This document shows, in pieces, positions 43,941-57,500 of a stretch of 64,000 bases of DNA. Below the pieces are notes generated by a model. That model made no database searches, was not told the DNA's origin, and saw nothing but the letters and a program-made list of their open reading frames with translations. Made by a program: the position numbers and the translations under genes. Every line of letters begins with the position of its first letter. Position 1 is the first letter of the stretch. Origin of the DNA: Prinsepia uniflora (taxonomy: Eukaryota; Streptophyta; Magnoliopsida; Rosales; Rosaceae); NCBI GenBank assembly GCA_032719365.1, contig CM064871.1, positions 67,877,586-67,941,585 of the forward strand. Direction: 5' to 3'.

Positions 43941-46516
43941 TGTAATGCCCCTGAACACCGAGGGTTGTATTTAAATAATATTTTAATGAAAAATGACGAT
44001 TTTGCCCATAATAGTGATTTTTTATAACTTTTTCGATTCGTTTGACCTATGAACTTTTCAGGATCGTGGTTACGTAGGGTTTGAAATGTGGATTCTTTAG
44101 GCGGTTGGTACATGTTGATTGGATCTCGGGACTTAGTGTTATGTTCAAAAATTAGGTGAGGGGTATTTTGGCCATTTGCCACCCTAAAGGCAAAATAGTC
44201 TTTTGACACTATGGAGAGATCTAGGTGGGTACTAGGGAGTTTCCATGTGTCCTTATCTTTTAAGGGCTGGTGCCACCGCCATACTTTGGATTAATGTGTG
44301 TGTGTGTGTGTGTTTTTTTCATTTTGTTGATCGACTGAGAGAAAAAAAAGGCAGGAGACAGAGAGGAAAGAAGGAAGAAATAGAGAAGGAAGAGAAGAGA
44401 AGGTGTGAGCTGGAACCAGAGAGGGTGTGACTGTGAGGGAAGAAGAACCCGCGAGAGAGAAAATCTTCCAATTAAAGGACTTGTGCTCCTAGGTTTTTAT
44501 GTGGGGGGAACACAGAACTGAGGTGCTAGAAACGTTCTTCGAGCACGTACAAAGCTTCATAGCAGTAGAAATGAGGAGCTGGACGTGGAATCGATCCAAG
44601 AACAGAGGCCGAACTCTGGGAAGATTTTTGAAGGTTCATGTATGAACTTGTGACGTTTTCTTTTGTTTCTGAGTCTGTAGATCTGTTCTAGAGTGTGATT
44701 AGGTTAGTTTGGTCGAAGAATGGAAAAAAACGGGTGAGAAATGAAGGTTTTAGGACTGAGTTGACTCGATGGGTCGGAAACTTGGAAACTAGAGAAATGA
44801 GTCAACTCGTCGCGAGCTTGATGATGACGTGGCAGAGAAGCTCTGACATCTGCTGATGTGGCATCTAACGTGACAGCTGATGTGGCAGGTGACCTGGTTG
44901 ACACTTGGATGCCATGTGGCTGACTTGTCAGAACTGTCAGCTTGCATGGTAGACGCATTAGCAACAAATTGTACCCATGCGTACATGCGCATGGGACACC
45001 ACATGTGAGCGCGTGATCGCAAGTGAGTAGACCATCAGACTTCTACCAGCGCGTGGCGGAAATTCTAGAGACACCGTAACGTGTTTTTGATTGTTTTTGT
45101 TCTTCTGAACACATTGGTGATGGTTTCGAGGAGATCAGACACCGTCTCGAAGGGTTTTTTTAGGAGTTTTAATTTATTCCTCGCGTTGTACAATCCGTAA
45201 GAAATTTGTATTTAAATCCTGGGACTTACAGTTTTCTTTAAGACCTTGTCTAGGACTGTTATGACCTAAATTTGTTATGGACTGACAGGCAATATGGATT
45301 CAGGAGTTGTGGGAGACCAACTAAACCGTGGTTGAGCAACGCTAGCACACTTGTGAGTGGGCTTTTCTTTCACTTAAACTTATGCATGCATAACTAAATA
45401 TTTTATTGGTTTCCTACGTGTTTTCATAATGTTTGATTTATTAAATTTCTATACGGATTTTGAGGATTTTTATGAATAATTAAGGAAAAATGTTATTAAC
45501 ATGTTTTGCGAGGAAATTGGGTTTATTAAACCCCAAATATTTAGTGAGTTATGGAAACTAGTTTTATGTGTATTTTGTCATGTTTATATGATTTGGATAA
45601 TGATTGGTAGACTTGGACTTATATAAATGTCTGGAACCAGTCATGGTTGTTTTAGGTGGTTATGGTTGAATTGTAATTGTGATGATTATGAGATGTAATG
45701 TGGAGACCCTCCTCGTGATGCTAGATTGGGTGGACGGTCTCGGACGTCGAGGTAAAACTTTGTAATTCCCGAGACCGATATTGGAGTAGTCTTAGACGTC
45801 GAGGTAATGCTCTATAGTTCTTGAGACTAGGACCGTGACTCAGATGTCGAGGTAATACTCCATAGTTCCTGATCCGGTCCACACTCAAACGACCAGTCTG
45901 GGACTCCGTAGTTCCCAATTGATCTTAGCCTACCAGTAGAGCATATTTCATATGGTATTTGTCTTGCGGTCATCAAGGATGGGTTGATGGTTGGTATAAG
46001 GATCTGTGCTGGATTCTCATTTGCCTTTATGTGTTAACTTGTTTTATAGTATTGCTACATTTCTTATAAGCATACATAACCTAAGATTTCTTGGTTGATT
46101 TCCTGTTTTACCAAAAAGGTTTAATTTCTGGTATGCATGCCTTATTTTATAAAACGGATGGTGACTTGTATGTTATAAATAGATTTTCAGAGTTATTGTA
46201 TCATAAACTTATTTTTCGTCCACTCACAATTTCGTGTTTTAAACTACCCTCCAAGCAGTGATGAGGCGTCGAGGATCGGTTCCTGGCGGAGACATATAAA
46301 TAAGTGGGACTCTACGCACTCTACAGTTTGCTAGGGTAGACCTAGACTTTTCTTTTTGTGTGAATTTAATAGCACTTATGCCCTGTAAATAAGTATGTTA
46401 GCCCTTGTCTGACAAAAGTATTTTGGTTAGTGCTTTTATCTTGGTTTACACTAGTTGTTTGAGTCATTTTTCAGACGGGAACATGATCTCCCTGGTTTCC
46501 GGGAGGGGTCCTATCA
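43941..46516 (+). mobile_element. Plus-strand solo LTR inserted in the LINE tail
   Basis: The 2576-bp LTR starts TGTAATGCCCC and ends GGGGTCCTATCA. The flanks ATTTC (43936-43940) and ATCTC (46517-46521) would be a target duplication with one later change. It carries GTGAGTGGGC at 45353 and GTCCACTCAC at 46218-46227, a GACGTCGAGGTAA minisatellite (45720-45870) and a GATGTGGCA/GACGTGGCA cluster at 44825-44930. A (GT)n run of about 20 bp is at 44295. No internal region or second LTR is adjacent. Confidence 0.82.
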
Positions 46517-46648
46517 ATCTCCCTCAGCCTCTTCGTCTCAGTCAAACCCATCCCCGAAGCTCCCATCTCTCGCCTCACGAACCCTATATCAGATGGGCCC
46601 ATGGCCCCACTCCTCAATCTCTCCTTCTCCATCGATCTTTCTCTTTTT

Positions 46649-46700
<52 letters not shown>

Positions 46701-47037
46701 TCTCTGTCTCCCCTTCTCCCTCGATCTCTATCCCCCACCCCCCACCCCCCAATCTCTCCGTCTTAATCGAAAAATCGGTTAAATCGGTTCAAAATCAATT
46801 CAAAGTCAAACCAAACCAATTGAACTGATTTTCGGTTCAAATGATTTTGGGGGTGAGAACTAGACCAAATAGAATCAAATCAGAACCAATTCTCCGCCGA
46901 TTCGATTCTGGCAAAAAAATCGAACTGAAAAATAGATTAACACCCCTAACTTCAGCCCACCCGACATTGATGAGTCAACTTAAAATTTTATGTAATGTTA
47001 GTTTATATAGTCTACTTATTAATTTATTTTACACTTG
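46517..47037. other. Non-LTR spacer with a CT microsatellite and a hAT-like remnant
   Basis: A (TC)n microsatellite occupies 46653-46710 with two interruptions. From about 46770 to 46945 the DNA is rich in CGGTT/AACCG phrases and ends AACACCCCTAAC, which resembles the end of hAT-type elements. No gene is seen; the open frames here are low-complexity. Confidence 0.5.
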
Positions 47038-49617
47038 TGACAGGACCCATCCCAATCCCCCCGGGATTACCGTGGAATGTGTCCTGCTCCTGTTCAACAA
47101 GGGGTGTCAGACAAGGGATAACCAAAAGTCACTGCCCAAACGGGGCTCCCAGAGTGCGCAAGGATCGATGGAGGAGGCGTGCAATGTCCCAGTCTCAGCT
47201 GCAGTCGCATCCGTAATCAACCTGAAGGACATTAAAACCAAAAGCTGTGAGTGGACAAAAATAAATAAGTTCATTAACACATTTCATAAGACATTTATGC
47301 CCTCCAATAAAAACATATGCATGCCACGAAAACCAGTAATCAAATCATTTGTTCAACCAAGCCATCAGGGCCTTAGTTCAAAAATCGTTAACTCAAAACC
47401 AAGTGTGGGAACTCAGCCCAAAACTGTGGAATACCACATTCAGACATATTAAAACCATGTGGGCCACCGCCCAAGCCATAAACATAAATCCATAAATCCA
47501 AAACCATTTAGGGTCCCCGACCCGAAATACCATTTCAATAACCAATAATCCATTTATACCACATAAACACAAATCCAACCGAAAAGCCATTTCATAGATT
47601 CATTTATCCATATTTACCACATTACCATCACCAGTATCCCAGATGCTTAGCATCCCAGACGTCATATCTCACGGTATAATAAGCGACGCGTGCTGCCCGG
47701 GGTCTCTCCGGGTCCATATCTCTGACATCACAGATGTCTGACGTCTCAGACGTCAATCATAGCAATCCAGCTCCTGAGTCATCATACAGTCCGGCTGCTC
47801 CGTACAATGACCCCTCGCAGGCAATGCACCGTGACTTCCCTAGTGTCCCAGACACCGGGAGGAGACCATCATATATCCTTGTATCCAGATGGTATATGGA
47901 AAACAGTTTTATTAAATTATTTCACAACATTACAATGGGCCCTACCCGAAATCACTTTTATTAAACATAGGGTCCCAGACCCGAAATCACATTTATTAAC
48001 ATAGGGTCCCAGACCCGAAATCATATTTATTACCCAATTGGGCCTCATGCCCGATTTTGTAACCACTGGGCCCACGACCCGATTTTGTAAACCAACTGGG
48101 CCCCTGGCCCGATTATATAACCCAAATGGGTCTTAGTCCAAATTTATAAACAACTGGGCCCCAGACCCGATTTCATAAAGCAATTGGGCCCTTGGCCCGA
48201 TTACGTAACTCAAATGGACTCCAAGTCCGAGGTTTCCAAAACAATTGGGCCTCAAGCCCGAGTTCATCTTTCCAATTTCAAAACCATTTCATCATATTAT
48301 ATTCAAGTCATAAGTATGGAAAATCCGTGCAAAACCGGAAAAATCTCGATTTACGTGCAAGCACGTAAATCGCCTCGAAATACGTGAAACCATATAATTT
48401 ACCAACAGTCAAATCAACATCATACAATCACAATCATAATCCATATAAAACATTTAAGCATGCATTGAATTTATGAAACCAAAGTCCACTCACAGACCGT
48501 TTAACGATACGCCTCGATACGCGTGCCATAGGCCCTCCCGGGCCACACCACTATCACCGTGACTCCCAATCATGTCCAAATCACATTAGAGGGTTACTAA
48601 CCTCTTCATTAACATCCTATCAAAGTCCCGTAATTTTCCCGAATTTTTAACTATTTTTAAACTTGATTTAAAACCTTCGGACGTCCTGAACAATATCCAA
48701 TCCCAAAATGTTTGTTACATTGAATAGATTAAAAGTCATGTTGAAAGTTTCCCCAAAATACCCTCCACGTGCCCTCACGCGCCGCCCAAAGGGGCTGCGC
48801 GTGAAGTCCACGCGCAGTGAACAGTGTCATCGTCTACCTTCGCGAACCGGGTTCACAGTCCAGTCGAACCGGAGGCCGGTTCTCAGTCAGTTCTCAACCA
48901 TTTTTAGTTCTGTTTGTTCCCACATCTTCGTCTCATTAATTCCAGTTGATCCAAGGTTTAAAAACTAAGAGATAAACTCGAATCACTACCTGTTCGTGGA
49001 GGAGTGTAGATCGGCCACCTGCAACCGTCGTGCCTGCACGATCCCGGCCACCATTCGTCTTGGTTTTGTACTCAATAGACTCCTGAGACCGTCAGAAACA
49101 ACTCCCAATTAACATAATCGAACTACCAGCCTCAAAACTCACACTGCCATTTTTACCCGAAAACTCAATGGCCCAGATTCAATCTGGGGTTTGAAATGGA
49201 TGGTGAGGATCTCAGGAGAGAAAATTAATTAAATAAACCAATGGCCAACAAGGATCCAGATTTTAGGGAATGTAGAGGATGAGTGACATTTGGCACTCAT
49301 CCAAGGGTCCAGATTCATCGATCACTATTTTCAGGACCCACCCCAGTTTCACCCCGAAATCTCAGGTAAATCTAAATTACGATTATGCCCTCAACCTTCC
49401 GAACATCATAACTTCCTCCTCGGATGTCGAAATCGGGCGTGTCACCTGTCTACGAATTCGTGACGTCCCAAACTACGTCATAGTCACCGGTCAAAGTCCA
49501 TTTGACCATTCGAACTAAAAGTCAACTATTTGCCCAACCAGGGGCAAAATCGTCATTTACTCACGAATCCCATCTTAATCACGGCCTTAACCCTAATCTC
49601 TGGGATGGGTCGTTACA
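47038..49617 (-). mobile_element. Minus-strand LTR (left copy of the outer non-autonomous element family)
   Basis: The 2580-bp LTR runs from TGACAGGACCC to GGGTCGTTACA (plus reading). Its first 2.1 kb are nearly identical to 60375-62413, at an offset of exactly 13337 bp over the first kilobase. It contains GTGAGTGGAC at 47247-47256 and GTCCACTCAC at 48484-48493. Between them are GACGTC/GATGTC repeats (47640-47760) and a series of degenerate GGGCC...CCCGA units (47935-48260). The flanks ACTTG and ACTAT do not form a clear target duplication. Confidence 0.82.
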
Positions 49618-50139
49618 ACTATTCATTATTTTATTATTATTTTAATCAAAACCTCGGTTCGTTCGGTTACTCGATTTTATTCCCTTGACCATAACTTCGT
49701 CGTCGAAACTCCTATTTCGGCATGTCGCATGTCTACGGATTAGTATCGACGAGACCTACGTAACGGTTCTTGGCCCTCACCCATCGGACCTCCCTGGTCA
49801 AAAGTCAACATTTGGCCCCTAATATGCCAAATTACCAAAATGCCCCTCGACTTCCGAACATCATAACTTTCTCCTCGAATGTCGGAATCGAACGTGCCAC
49901 CTGTCTATGAACTCGTGACGTCCCGAACTACGTCACGGTCATCGATCAAAGTCCGTTTGACCACCCGATCAAAAAGTCCGTTTGACCACCCGATCAAAAA
50001 GTCAACATTTTGCCCACGACTAGGGGCAAAACGGTCATTTTGCACATTTTTTCCGATTTCGCCCTACTAACCACCGATCAACCTCACTAATTGAGATTAG
50101 TCACTAATCTAATCCCAGAATTCGGGACGGGTCGTTATA
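49618..50139 (-). mobile_element. Terminal part of a further minus-strand LTR
   Basis: This 522-bp stretch repeats the module found at the 5' end of all LTRs here (CATAACTT...GTGCCACCTGTCTA...GTGACGTCC) and ends GGGTCGTTATA, directly before a polypurine tract. A 27-28 bp tandem duplication (AAAGTCCGTTTGACCACCCG) lies at about 49948-50001. It is probably the rest of an LTR into which, or against which, the 47038-49617 LTR was placed. Confidence 0.6.
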
Positions 50140-50535
50140 ACCTTCCCTCCTTAATTAATTTCGTCCTCGAAATTCCAACTGATCTAAACTCAAGCGTTCT
50201 TCCCTCCTTAATTAGTTTCATTCTCGAAACTCGACTACCCTGATTCCACAAACACCTCGTGGAAAGTGGAATTGACCTCGCAACACGTGTACACCCGTAC
50301 ACCAACTAATCAGAACAAAAACTTGTCTGCACTCGACGTATCACTAGTACTCATAACGCAACGACTACATTCGACCCCGTCGGATGACTAAAACCACCTG
50401 TTTCGAATTGACACCACTTGTCCAATCTACCCCTTTCGTTGACGCAACAACTCGACGGTTCCTTTCTCAATCACCAATCTATCCTGGTATCTACTCCCAC
50501 TGGGAGACATCAGACCTCACTTAACACTCCACGTT
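50140..50535 (-). mobile_element. 3' end of the outer element's internal region, with a doubled polypurine tract
   Basis: On the minus strand CCTTCCCTCC reads GGAGGGAAGG, a polypurine tract as expected next to a 3' LTR. The preceding phrase ATTTCGAGGACGAAATTAAT is typical of the end of Tekay-type elements. The motif is present twice: 50141-50178 and 50200-50236. The remainder to 50535 is non-coding, and the internal region continues after the nested element at 57623. Confidence 0.7.
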
Positions 50536-51082
50536 TGTCAGGGCCCACCCCTAATCCCCAGGGATTAGGGGCTAAACCCCGCTCCCGTCTAACGTACGCA
50601 TGACACGAGGCTAAACAACTGCCTAACCTCCGTGTGACACGTAAGTCGGACAAGGGAGTTCCAAACCAACCACCTCAACAACCTCAAACTTCTCAGAGTG
50701 CGCAGAGTCTACTGTGGATCGTATGTGTGATGTCTCCATCTCTCTCTCGACCAACAGCCCGCACTGCAGCAACCTGGAGGGTATCGAAAACACGAAAAGA
50801 CTGTGAGTGGACAAAATAAAGTTTAAATTCAAAACAGTTATCAGAAAATACAAACAGTTATACCCTCCGTATTAAAAATCAATGCATGCATATCAATTAC
50901 GTCATAAAACAATATACGAAAACCAAACACATTTTCCTTTTTCCAATCCCGGGCCTCAGCCCAAAATCACCGAAAACCATCAAATCCGGGCCACTGCCCA
51001 AAACATCATCATCAAAGCTAGTGAAACCCAAAACACATTTAAAGCCACGTTCTCATCCATCGAACCTGCTGGATCTATCCGA

Positions 51083-51275
51083 GTCTTTAAACTCCCGAGT
51101 CTTTAAACTCAATCCAGGCCTTAATCATATCCGAGTCTTTAAACTCCCGAGTCTTTAAACTCAAGGCCTACGGGGGAAAATCAATATATATCCGAGTCTT
51201 TAAACTCCCGAGTCTTTAAACTCAATCCGGGTCTTTAAACCCAATCCGGCCGGTCCCCCGTCCAATATATCCGGG
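51083..51275 (-). repeat. GAGTCTTTAAACTC quasi-palindrome array, LTR copy 1
   Basis: Six GAGTCTTTAAACTC units in three tandem pairs, and two GGGTCTTTAAACCC variants. Copy 2 lies 4064 bp further on. It is the reverse complement of the array at 13190-13381, which shows that these LTRs and the solo LTR 8231-13952 share a family. Confidence 0.9.
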
Positions 51276-53554
51276 TCTTTAAACCCAATATCCAGATCCA
51301 GCAAATCCAATCTCAAAATCATTTGAAAACCATTTACCAATGCACATCCAAACCCGAATCCGAAATCACTGGTCTGAAGCCCTTCCGGCATCCAGAACCG
51401 TCATTCCGAATCCAGACCCAGAACTCATTTCCTTCTCATTTCCCGGTCCGAGTCCGCAACCATCATTCCGTAAGCTAGCATCCGGAATAACCATTCCGAA
51501 CCCAAACCCGAAATCCGCTTCAAGTCCCGAATCGAATCCCGAATCGTCACCCGGAATTTCGATCCCGAACTCGAGATCTCATTTCTGAAAACACCTTTGA
51601 ACTGGGCCTCAGGCCCGAAAATACTTTTCAAAATCCTTTTTACTTTCCTTGAAATCCGACCGTATTTCAAATCCCGAAATCAACCATTAAAACCAGGTTC
51701 AAATTACAATAGGTATCAAAACCTCGTAAAACGTGAAAACCGTCATTTTCCTCGACAAACGTGCACAAACCACAAACCATCACAACTATAAATCAAATCA
51801 TAGAAGCTAGTATAGAAATCATATAAAAACATATATGCATGCATCAAGAGTTAGAAAACAAAGTCCACTCACAGACCATTTCGACGTCGCCTCGATACGC
51901 GCGCACCTATGTCATTCCCTGCCAAACCATTATCCTCAGCTGTCCCGAACCTGTCCAAATCCCATAAAGAGATCACTACCTACTTCATAAAGGTCATACT
52001 AAAGCCCCATAATTTTCCCGGATTTTTAACTATTTTTAACCCAGCCCTAAAACCTTCGGACAATCCGAAACCTATCGAGACGATATCCGATCGACTCGAA
52101 ACCAACGCCAAAATGTTCGTTACAACAAATCCTTTAAAAGTCATGTTGACTAATTTCCCGAATTACCCCTCACGCGCCCCCACGCACGTCCAGAAGGTTC
52201 TGCGCGTGAAATCCACGCGCGTGAACAGTGTCACCAGCAACCTCAGGTGAACCCGGTTCACCTGGTTTGAACCGGTCCGGTCCAGCCGTGAACCGGCGTT
52301 CACGGTTTTCATCCCATTTTCATCCATTTTTAATCCCGTTGAATCCCTTAGTTTCGTCCTAACCTCCTTAATCCATTCCCCACCAGAAAACCCAACATCG
52401 AAGTCCTTAGCTCGTCGACTTCGAATTTGAAAACATTTACCCGAAACCCCTGTTTCGGTTCCCAGCTAATCCAACATTCCCCCCATCGCGGCAACAACTT
52501 ATTCGACTCCTAGGGACCTCCTGAGTCTCATAACACCCACCAAAAGCCTCGACTCGTACCCAAAACCCACAACTATTGGATTGAACCAAACTGGGAAAAC
52601 AGAGGACCGTGGACAATTACCTGTGTTCTGACCTCCGCCGTGCACGCCGCTGTGCTCCTCTCGGTTCACAAAGCTCCGCTCAGGTCCCTGAACACTTCCA
52701 CCCGTCCAATTCTGGAGATTGATCGATCGGGGTGCACAACCGTGCACAAAACCCCTGCCCTGTTCTCTGGTTTTTCCTCACTTCTCACACACCTCACACC
52801 CTCATCGTCACACCCAAATCCTCACAGACACAATCACTCCCTCTCCTAGCTCTCCTTTGAACATCACAGAGCCTCACAACACTCTCCCGGTTCGATCAAT
52901 TCCTCCCTCAGCTCACCTCTGTTTTTTTTTCCCCCCTTCGGCTAAGTTCAACACACACACACACGACACAATTTTAAACACCCTCATGCACGGCCTAGAA
53001 CCCACTAGAGCCCTGCCACATGTCACAATCTTCTCCCTTCTCACACAAAATCTCCTCTCTGCCTTGGACAAGTGTCTCAATCCGATTGCACCATGCCCCC
53101 CAGCCAAAAGACCAAAATACCCTTCTTAACTTCAAAATTACCATTTTACCCTTACCGTTTTAGACCCGTAACTTGCCCGTCCTAACGCCGATAAACACGT
53201 GCCGCCTGTCGTTGAATTCAGGACGACGAGATCTACCCAACGGTCCAAGGTCAACATGTCAAAACTCGATAGTAGGAAAAGTCAACTCTTTCCCCCCTAA
53301 TTTAGTCAAATTACGGTTATGCCCTCAACCTTCCGAACATCATAACTTTTCCTCCGGTTGTCCAAATCGAACCTGCCACCTGGCTACGGACTCGTGACGT
53401 CCTAAACTACGTCACAGTCAAGGACTAACACTCATCCAATCGATAGTACAAAAAGTCAACTTTTCGTCTACTATTCACAAGGGCAAAATCGTCCATTTAC
53501 ACAAAATTTTATAAAATTACCTTTTTACCCTTCCCGAAGGTATGGGTTGTTACA

Positions 53555-54599
53555 ATCTACCCTCCTAAAAAGAATTTCGTCCCCGAAATTCCACAGCTAG
53601 TTCCCGACACCTAGGGTCTCCTACCGGGTAATCAACACTAAGTCAACAACAACTTTTCCTAGGTTCCCTGTCTATCATCTCCACCTTGGGTATTTCACAC
53701 CATCCCCAACTACTGTTACCATGGTCAACCCTCTCTTAGTGACAATTGTCTGGTGTACGCAAGGGAAACTCTATGAACAGAAAACAAAGGTATTTTACAA
53801 TACCTCATATGGAGTACCCGATAAAATTCACAGAGCACATCCGCGCGTACAACCACCGCACCTCCCTCGGCTGCTACGTCGGCCACTAACGGAATAAATC
53901 TACAAAGTCCTAAAGGCAAACTCTAGCTTGTGGGTTCTCTCCTTCAATAACCTCATATCGTTCAATTATAGTCACTCCTTTCCAATTCCTTCCACGGAAC
54001 TCACGAGGGTCCCTGACCATCCCTGCGACCTTAATCCCACCGATGGTCAACCTGTCCATACCGTTACGAAGCCTAGGTTCATCGAGCGTTAGCTGCTCTA
54101 CTCTAATCACTCAACGACATCCTACCCAAACAACCACCACCTCGGCTGCACCTAGCATCACCATTTCCAATCTGGCCGTAAATCGGCCCAAACCACAAGG
54201 ACTACGATCCAGTAAGTCCATAGGGTACCTCAAACCATCCTTGTCGTTCGGGTTACCCAAACCCGCAATGACTACTCAACCTTACTGATCAAAGGTCACC
54301 GAGCCAAAACCACCTGGCCCAACCGGCCACCCACAATCAGCCTCCTTGGTCCCGTATCTTACTAACTCCACGAGCTACTTTCAGGCCCCTCGGGCCGACC
54401 AGCCTACTCGTCCATAGCTCACCGGCTACGTTCCAGGTTACTTCTACACTACTATTACTATAGTATCCAGGTTGCTGACGGGCTGTTCCACATCGAGACA
54501 TCACATCCACAGTAGTTCCACACCACCCCAGTCGACATACCAACGACTCTAGGAACTAACCCATACGCAGACCACTCAAAACCTCGCTCTGATACCAAT
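53555..54599 (-). other. Internal region of the young non-autonomous element
   Basis: 1045 bp between the LTRs. It opens (minus strand) with the tRNA-Met primer site and closes with ATTTCGGGGACGAAATTCT and the polypurine tract. The longest minus-strand frames (53725-53919 and 53910-54110) have no recognisable domain. It keeps only the sequences needed in cis for priming and probably packaging. Confidence 0.85.
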
Positions 54600-57500
54600 T
54601 GTCAGGGCCCACCCCTAATCCCCCGGGATTAGGGGCTAAACCCCGCTCCCGTCTAACGTACGCATGACACGAGGCTAAACAACTGCCTAACCTCCGTGTG
54701 ACACGTAAGTCGGACAAGGGAGTTCCAAACCAACCACCTCAACAACCTCAAACTTCTCAGAGTGCGCAGAGTCTACTGTGGATCGTATGTGTGATGTCTC
54801 CATCTCTCTCTCGACCAACAGCCCGCACTGCAGCAACCTGGAGGGTATCGAAAACACGAAAAGACTGTGAGTGGACAAAATAAAGTTTAAATTCAAAACA
54901 GTTATCAGAAAACACAAACAGTTATACCCTCCGTATTAAAAATCAATGCATGCATATCAATTACGTCATAAAACAATATACGAAAACCAAACACATTTTC
55001 CTTTTTCCAATCCCGGGCCTCAGCCCAAAATCACCGAAAACCATCAAATCCGGGCCACTGCCCAAAACATCATCATCAAAGCTAGTGAAACCCAAAACAC
55101 ATTTAAAGCCACGTTCTCATCCATCGAACCTGCTGGATCTATCCGAGTCTTTAAACTCCCGAGTCTTTAAACTCAATCCAGGCCTTAATCATATCCGAGT
55201 CTTTAAACTCCCGAGTCTTTAAACTCAAGGCCTACGGGGGAAAATCAATATATATCCGAGTCTTTAAACTCCCGAGTCTTTAAACTCAATCCGGGTCTTT
55301 AAACCCAATCCGGCCGGTCCCCCGTCCAATATATCCGGGTCTTTAAACCCAATATCCAGATCCAGCAAATCCAATCTCAAAATCATTTGAAAACCATTTA
55401 CCAATGCACATCCAAACCCGAATCCGAAATCACTGGTCTGAAGCCCTTCCGGCATCCAGAACCGTCATTCCGAATCCAGACCCAGAACTCATTTCCTTCT
55501 CATTTCCCGGTCCGAGTCCGCAACCATCATTCCGTAAGCTAGCATCCGGAATAACCATTCCGAACCCAAACCCGAAATCCGCTTCAAGTCCCGAATCGAA
55601 TCCCGAATCGTCACCCGGAATTTCGATCCCGAACTCGAGATCTCATTTCTGAAAACACCTTTGAACTGGGCCTCAGGCCCGAAAATACTTTTCAAAATCC
55701 TTTTTACTTTCCTTGAAATCCGACCGTATTTCAAATCCCGAAATCAACCATTAAAACCAGGTTCAAATTACAATAGGTATCAAAACCTCGTAAAACGTGA
55801 AAACCGTCATTTTCCTCGACAAACGTGCACAAACCACAAACCATCACAACTATAAATCAAATCATAGAAGCTAGTATAGAAATCATATAAAAACATATAT
55901 GCATGCATCAAGAGTTAGAAAACAAAGTCCACTCACAGACCATTTCGACGTCGCCTCGATACGCGCGCACCTATGTCATTCCCTGCCAAACCATTATCCT
56001 CAGCTGTCCCGAACCTGTCCAAATCCCATAAAGAGATCACTACCTACTTCATAAAGGTCATACTAAAGCCCCATAATTTTCCCGGATTTTTAACTATTTT
56101 TAACCCAGCCCTAAAACCTTCGGACAATCCGAAACCTATCGAGACGATATCCGATCGACTCGAAACCAACGCCAAAATGTTCGTTACAACAAATCCTTTA
56201 AAAGTCATGTTGACTAATTTCCCGAATTACCCCTCACGCGCCCCCACGCGCGTCCAGAAGGTTCTGCGCGTGAAATCCACGCGCGTGAACAGTGTCACCA
56301 GCAACCTCAGGTGAACCCGGTTCACCTGGTTTGAACCGGTCCGGTCCAGCCGTGAACCGGCGTTCACGGTTTTCATCCCATTTTCATCCATTTTTAATCC
56401 CGTTGAATCCCTTAGTTTCGTCCTAACCTCCTTAATCCATTCCCCACCAGAAAACCCAACATCGAAGTCCTTAGCTCGTCGACTTCGAATTTGAAAACAT
56501 TTACCCGAAACCCCTGTTTCGGTTCCCAGCTAATCCAACATTCCCCCCATCGCGGCAACAACTTATTCGACTCCTAGGGACCTCCTGAGTCTCATAACAC
56601 CCACCAAAAGCCTCGACTCGTACCCAAAACCCACAACTATTGGATTGAACCAAACTGGGAAAACAGAGGACCGTGGACAATTACCTGTGTTCTGACCTCC
56701 GCCGTGCACGCCGCTGTGCTCCTCTCGGTTCACAAAGCTCCGCTCAGGTCCCTGAACACTTCCACCCGTCCAATTCTGGAGATTGATCGATCGGGGTGCA
56801 CAACCGTGCACAAAACCCCTGCCCTGTTCTCTGGTTTTTCCTCACTTCTCACACACCTCACACCCTCATCGTCACACCCAAATCCTCACAGACACAATCA
56901 CTCCCTCTCCTAGCTCTCCTTTGAACATCACAGAGCCTCACAACACTCTCCCGGTTCGATCAATTCCTCCCTCAGCTCACCTCTGTTTTTTTTCCCCCCT
57001 TCGGCTAAGTTCAACACACACACACACGACACAATTTTAAACACCCTCATGCACGGCCTAGAACCCACTAGAGCCCTGCCACATGTCACAATCTTCTCCC
57101 TTCTCACACAAAATCTCCTCTCTGCCTTGGACAAGTGTCTCAATCCGATTGCACCATGCCCCCCAGCCAAAAGACCAAAATACCCTTCTTAACTTCAAAA
57201 TTACCATTTTACCCTTACCGTTTTAGACCCGTAACTTGCCCGTCCTAACGCCGATAAACACGTGCCGCCTGTCGTTGAATTCAGGACGACGAGATCTACC
57301 CAACGGTCCAAGGTCAACATGTCAAAACTCGATAGTAGGAAAAGTCAACTCTTTCCCCCCTAATTTAGTCAAATTACGGTTATGCCCTCAACCTTCCGAA
57401 CATCATAACTTTTCCTCCGGTTGTCCAAATCGAACCTGCCACCTGGCTACGGACTCGTGACGTCCTAAACTACGTCACAGTCAAGGACTAACACTCATCC

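Noticed and set aside
46405..46782. Open frames of 103 and 125 codons
   Set aside because: They read through the (TC)n microsatellite and give Ser/Leu runs; no domain.
47033..49622. Target duplication for the LTR 47038-49617
   Set aside because: ACTTG and ACTAT share only three of five bases; I do not accept it as a duplication.
50623..57460. Pairs of identical short open frames 4064 bp apart, which could look like duplicated genes
   Set aside because: They are the same LTR sequence read twice in the two LTRs of one element.
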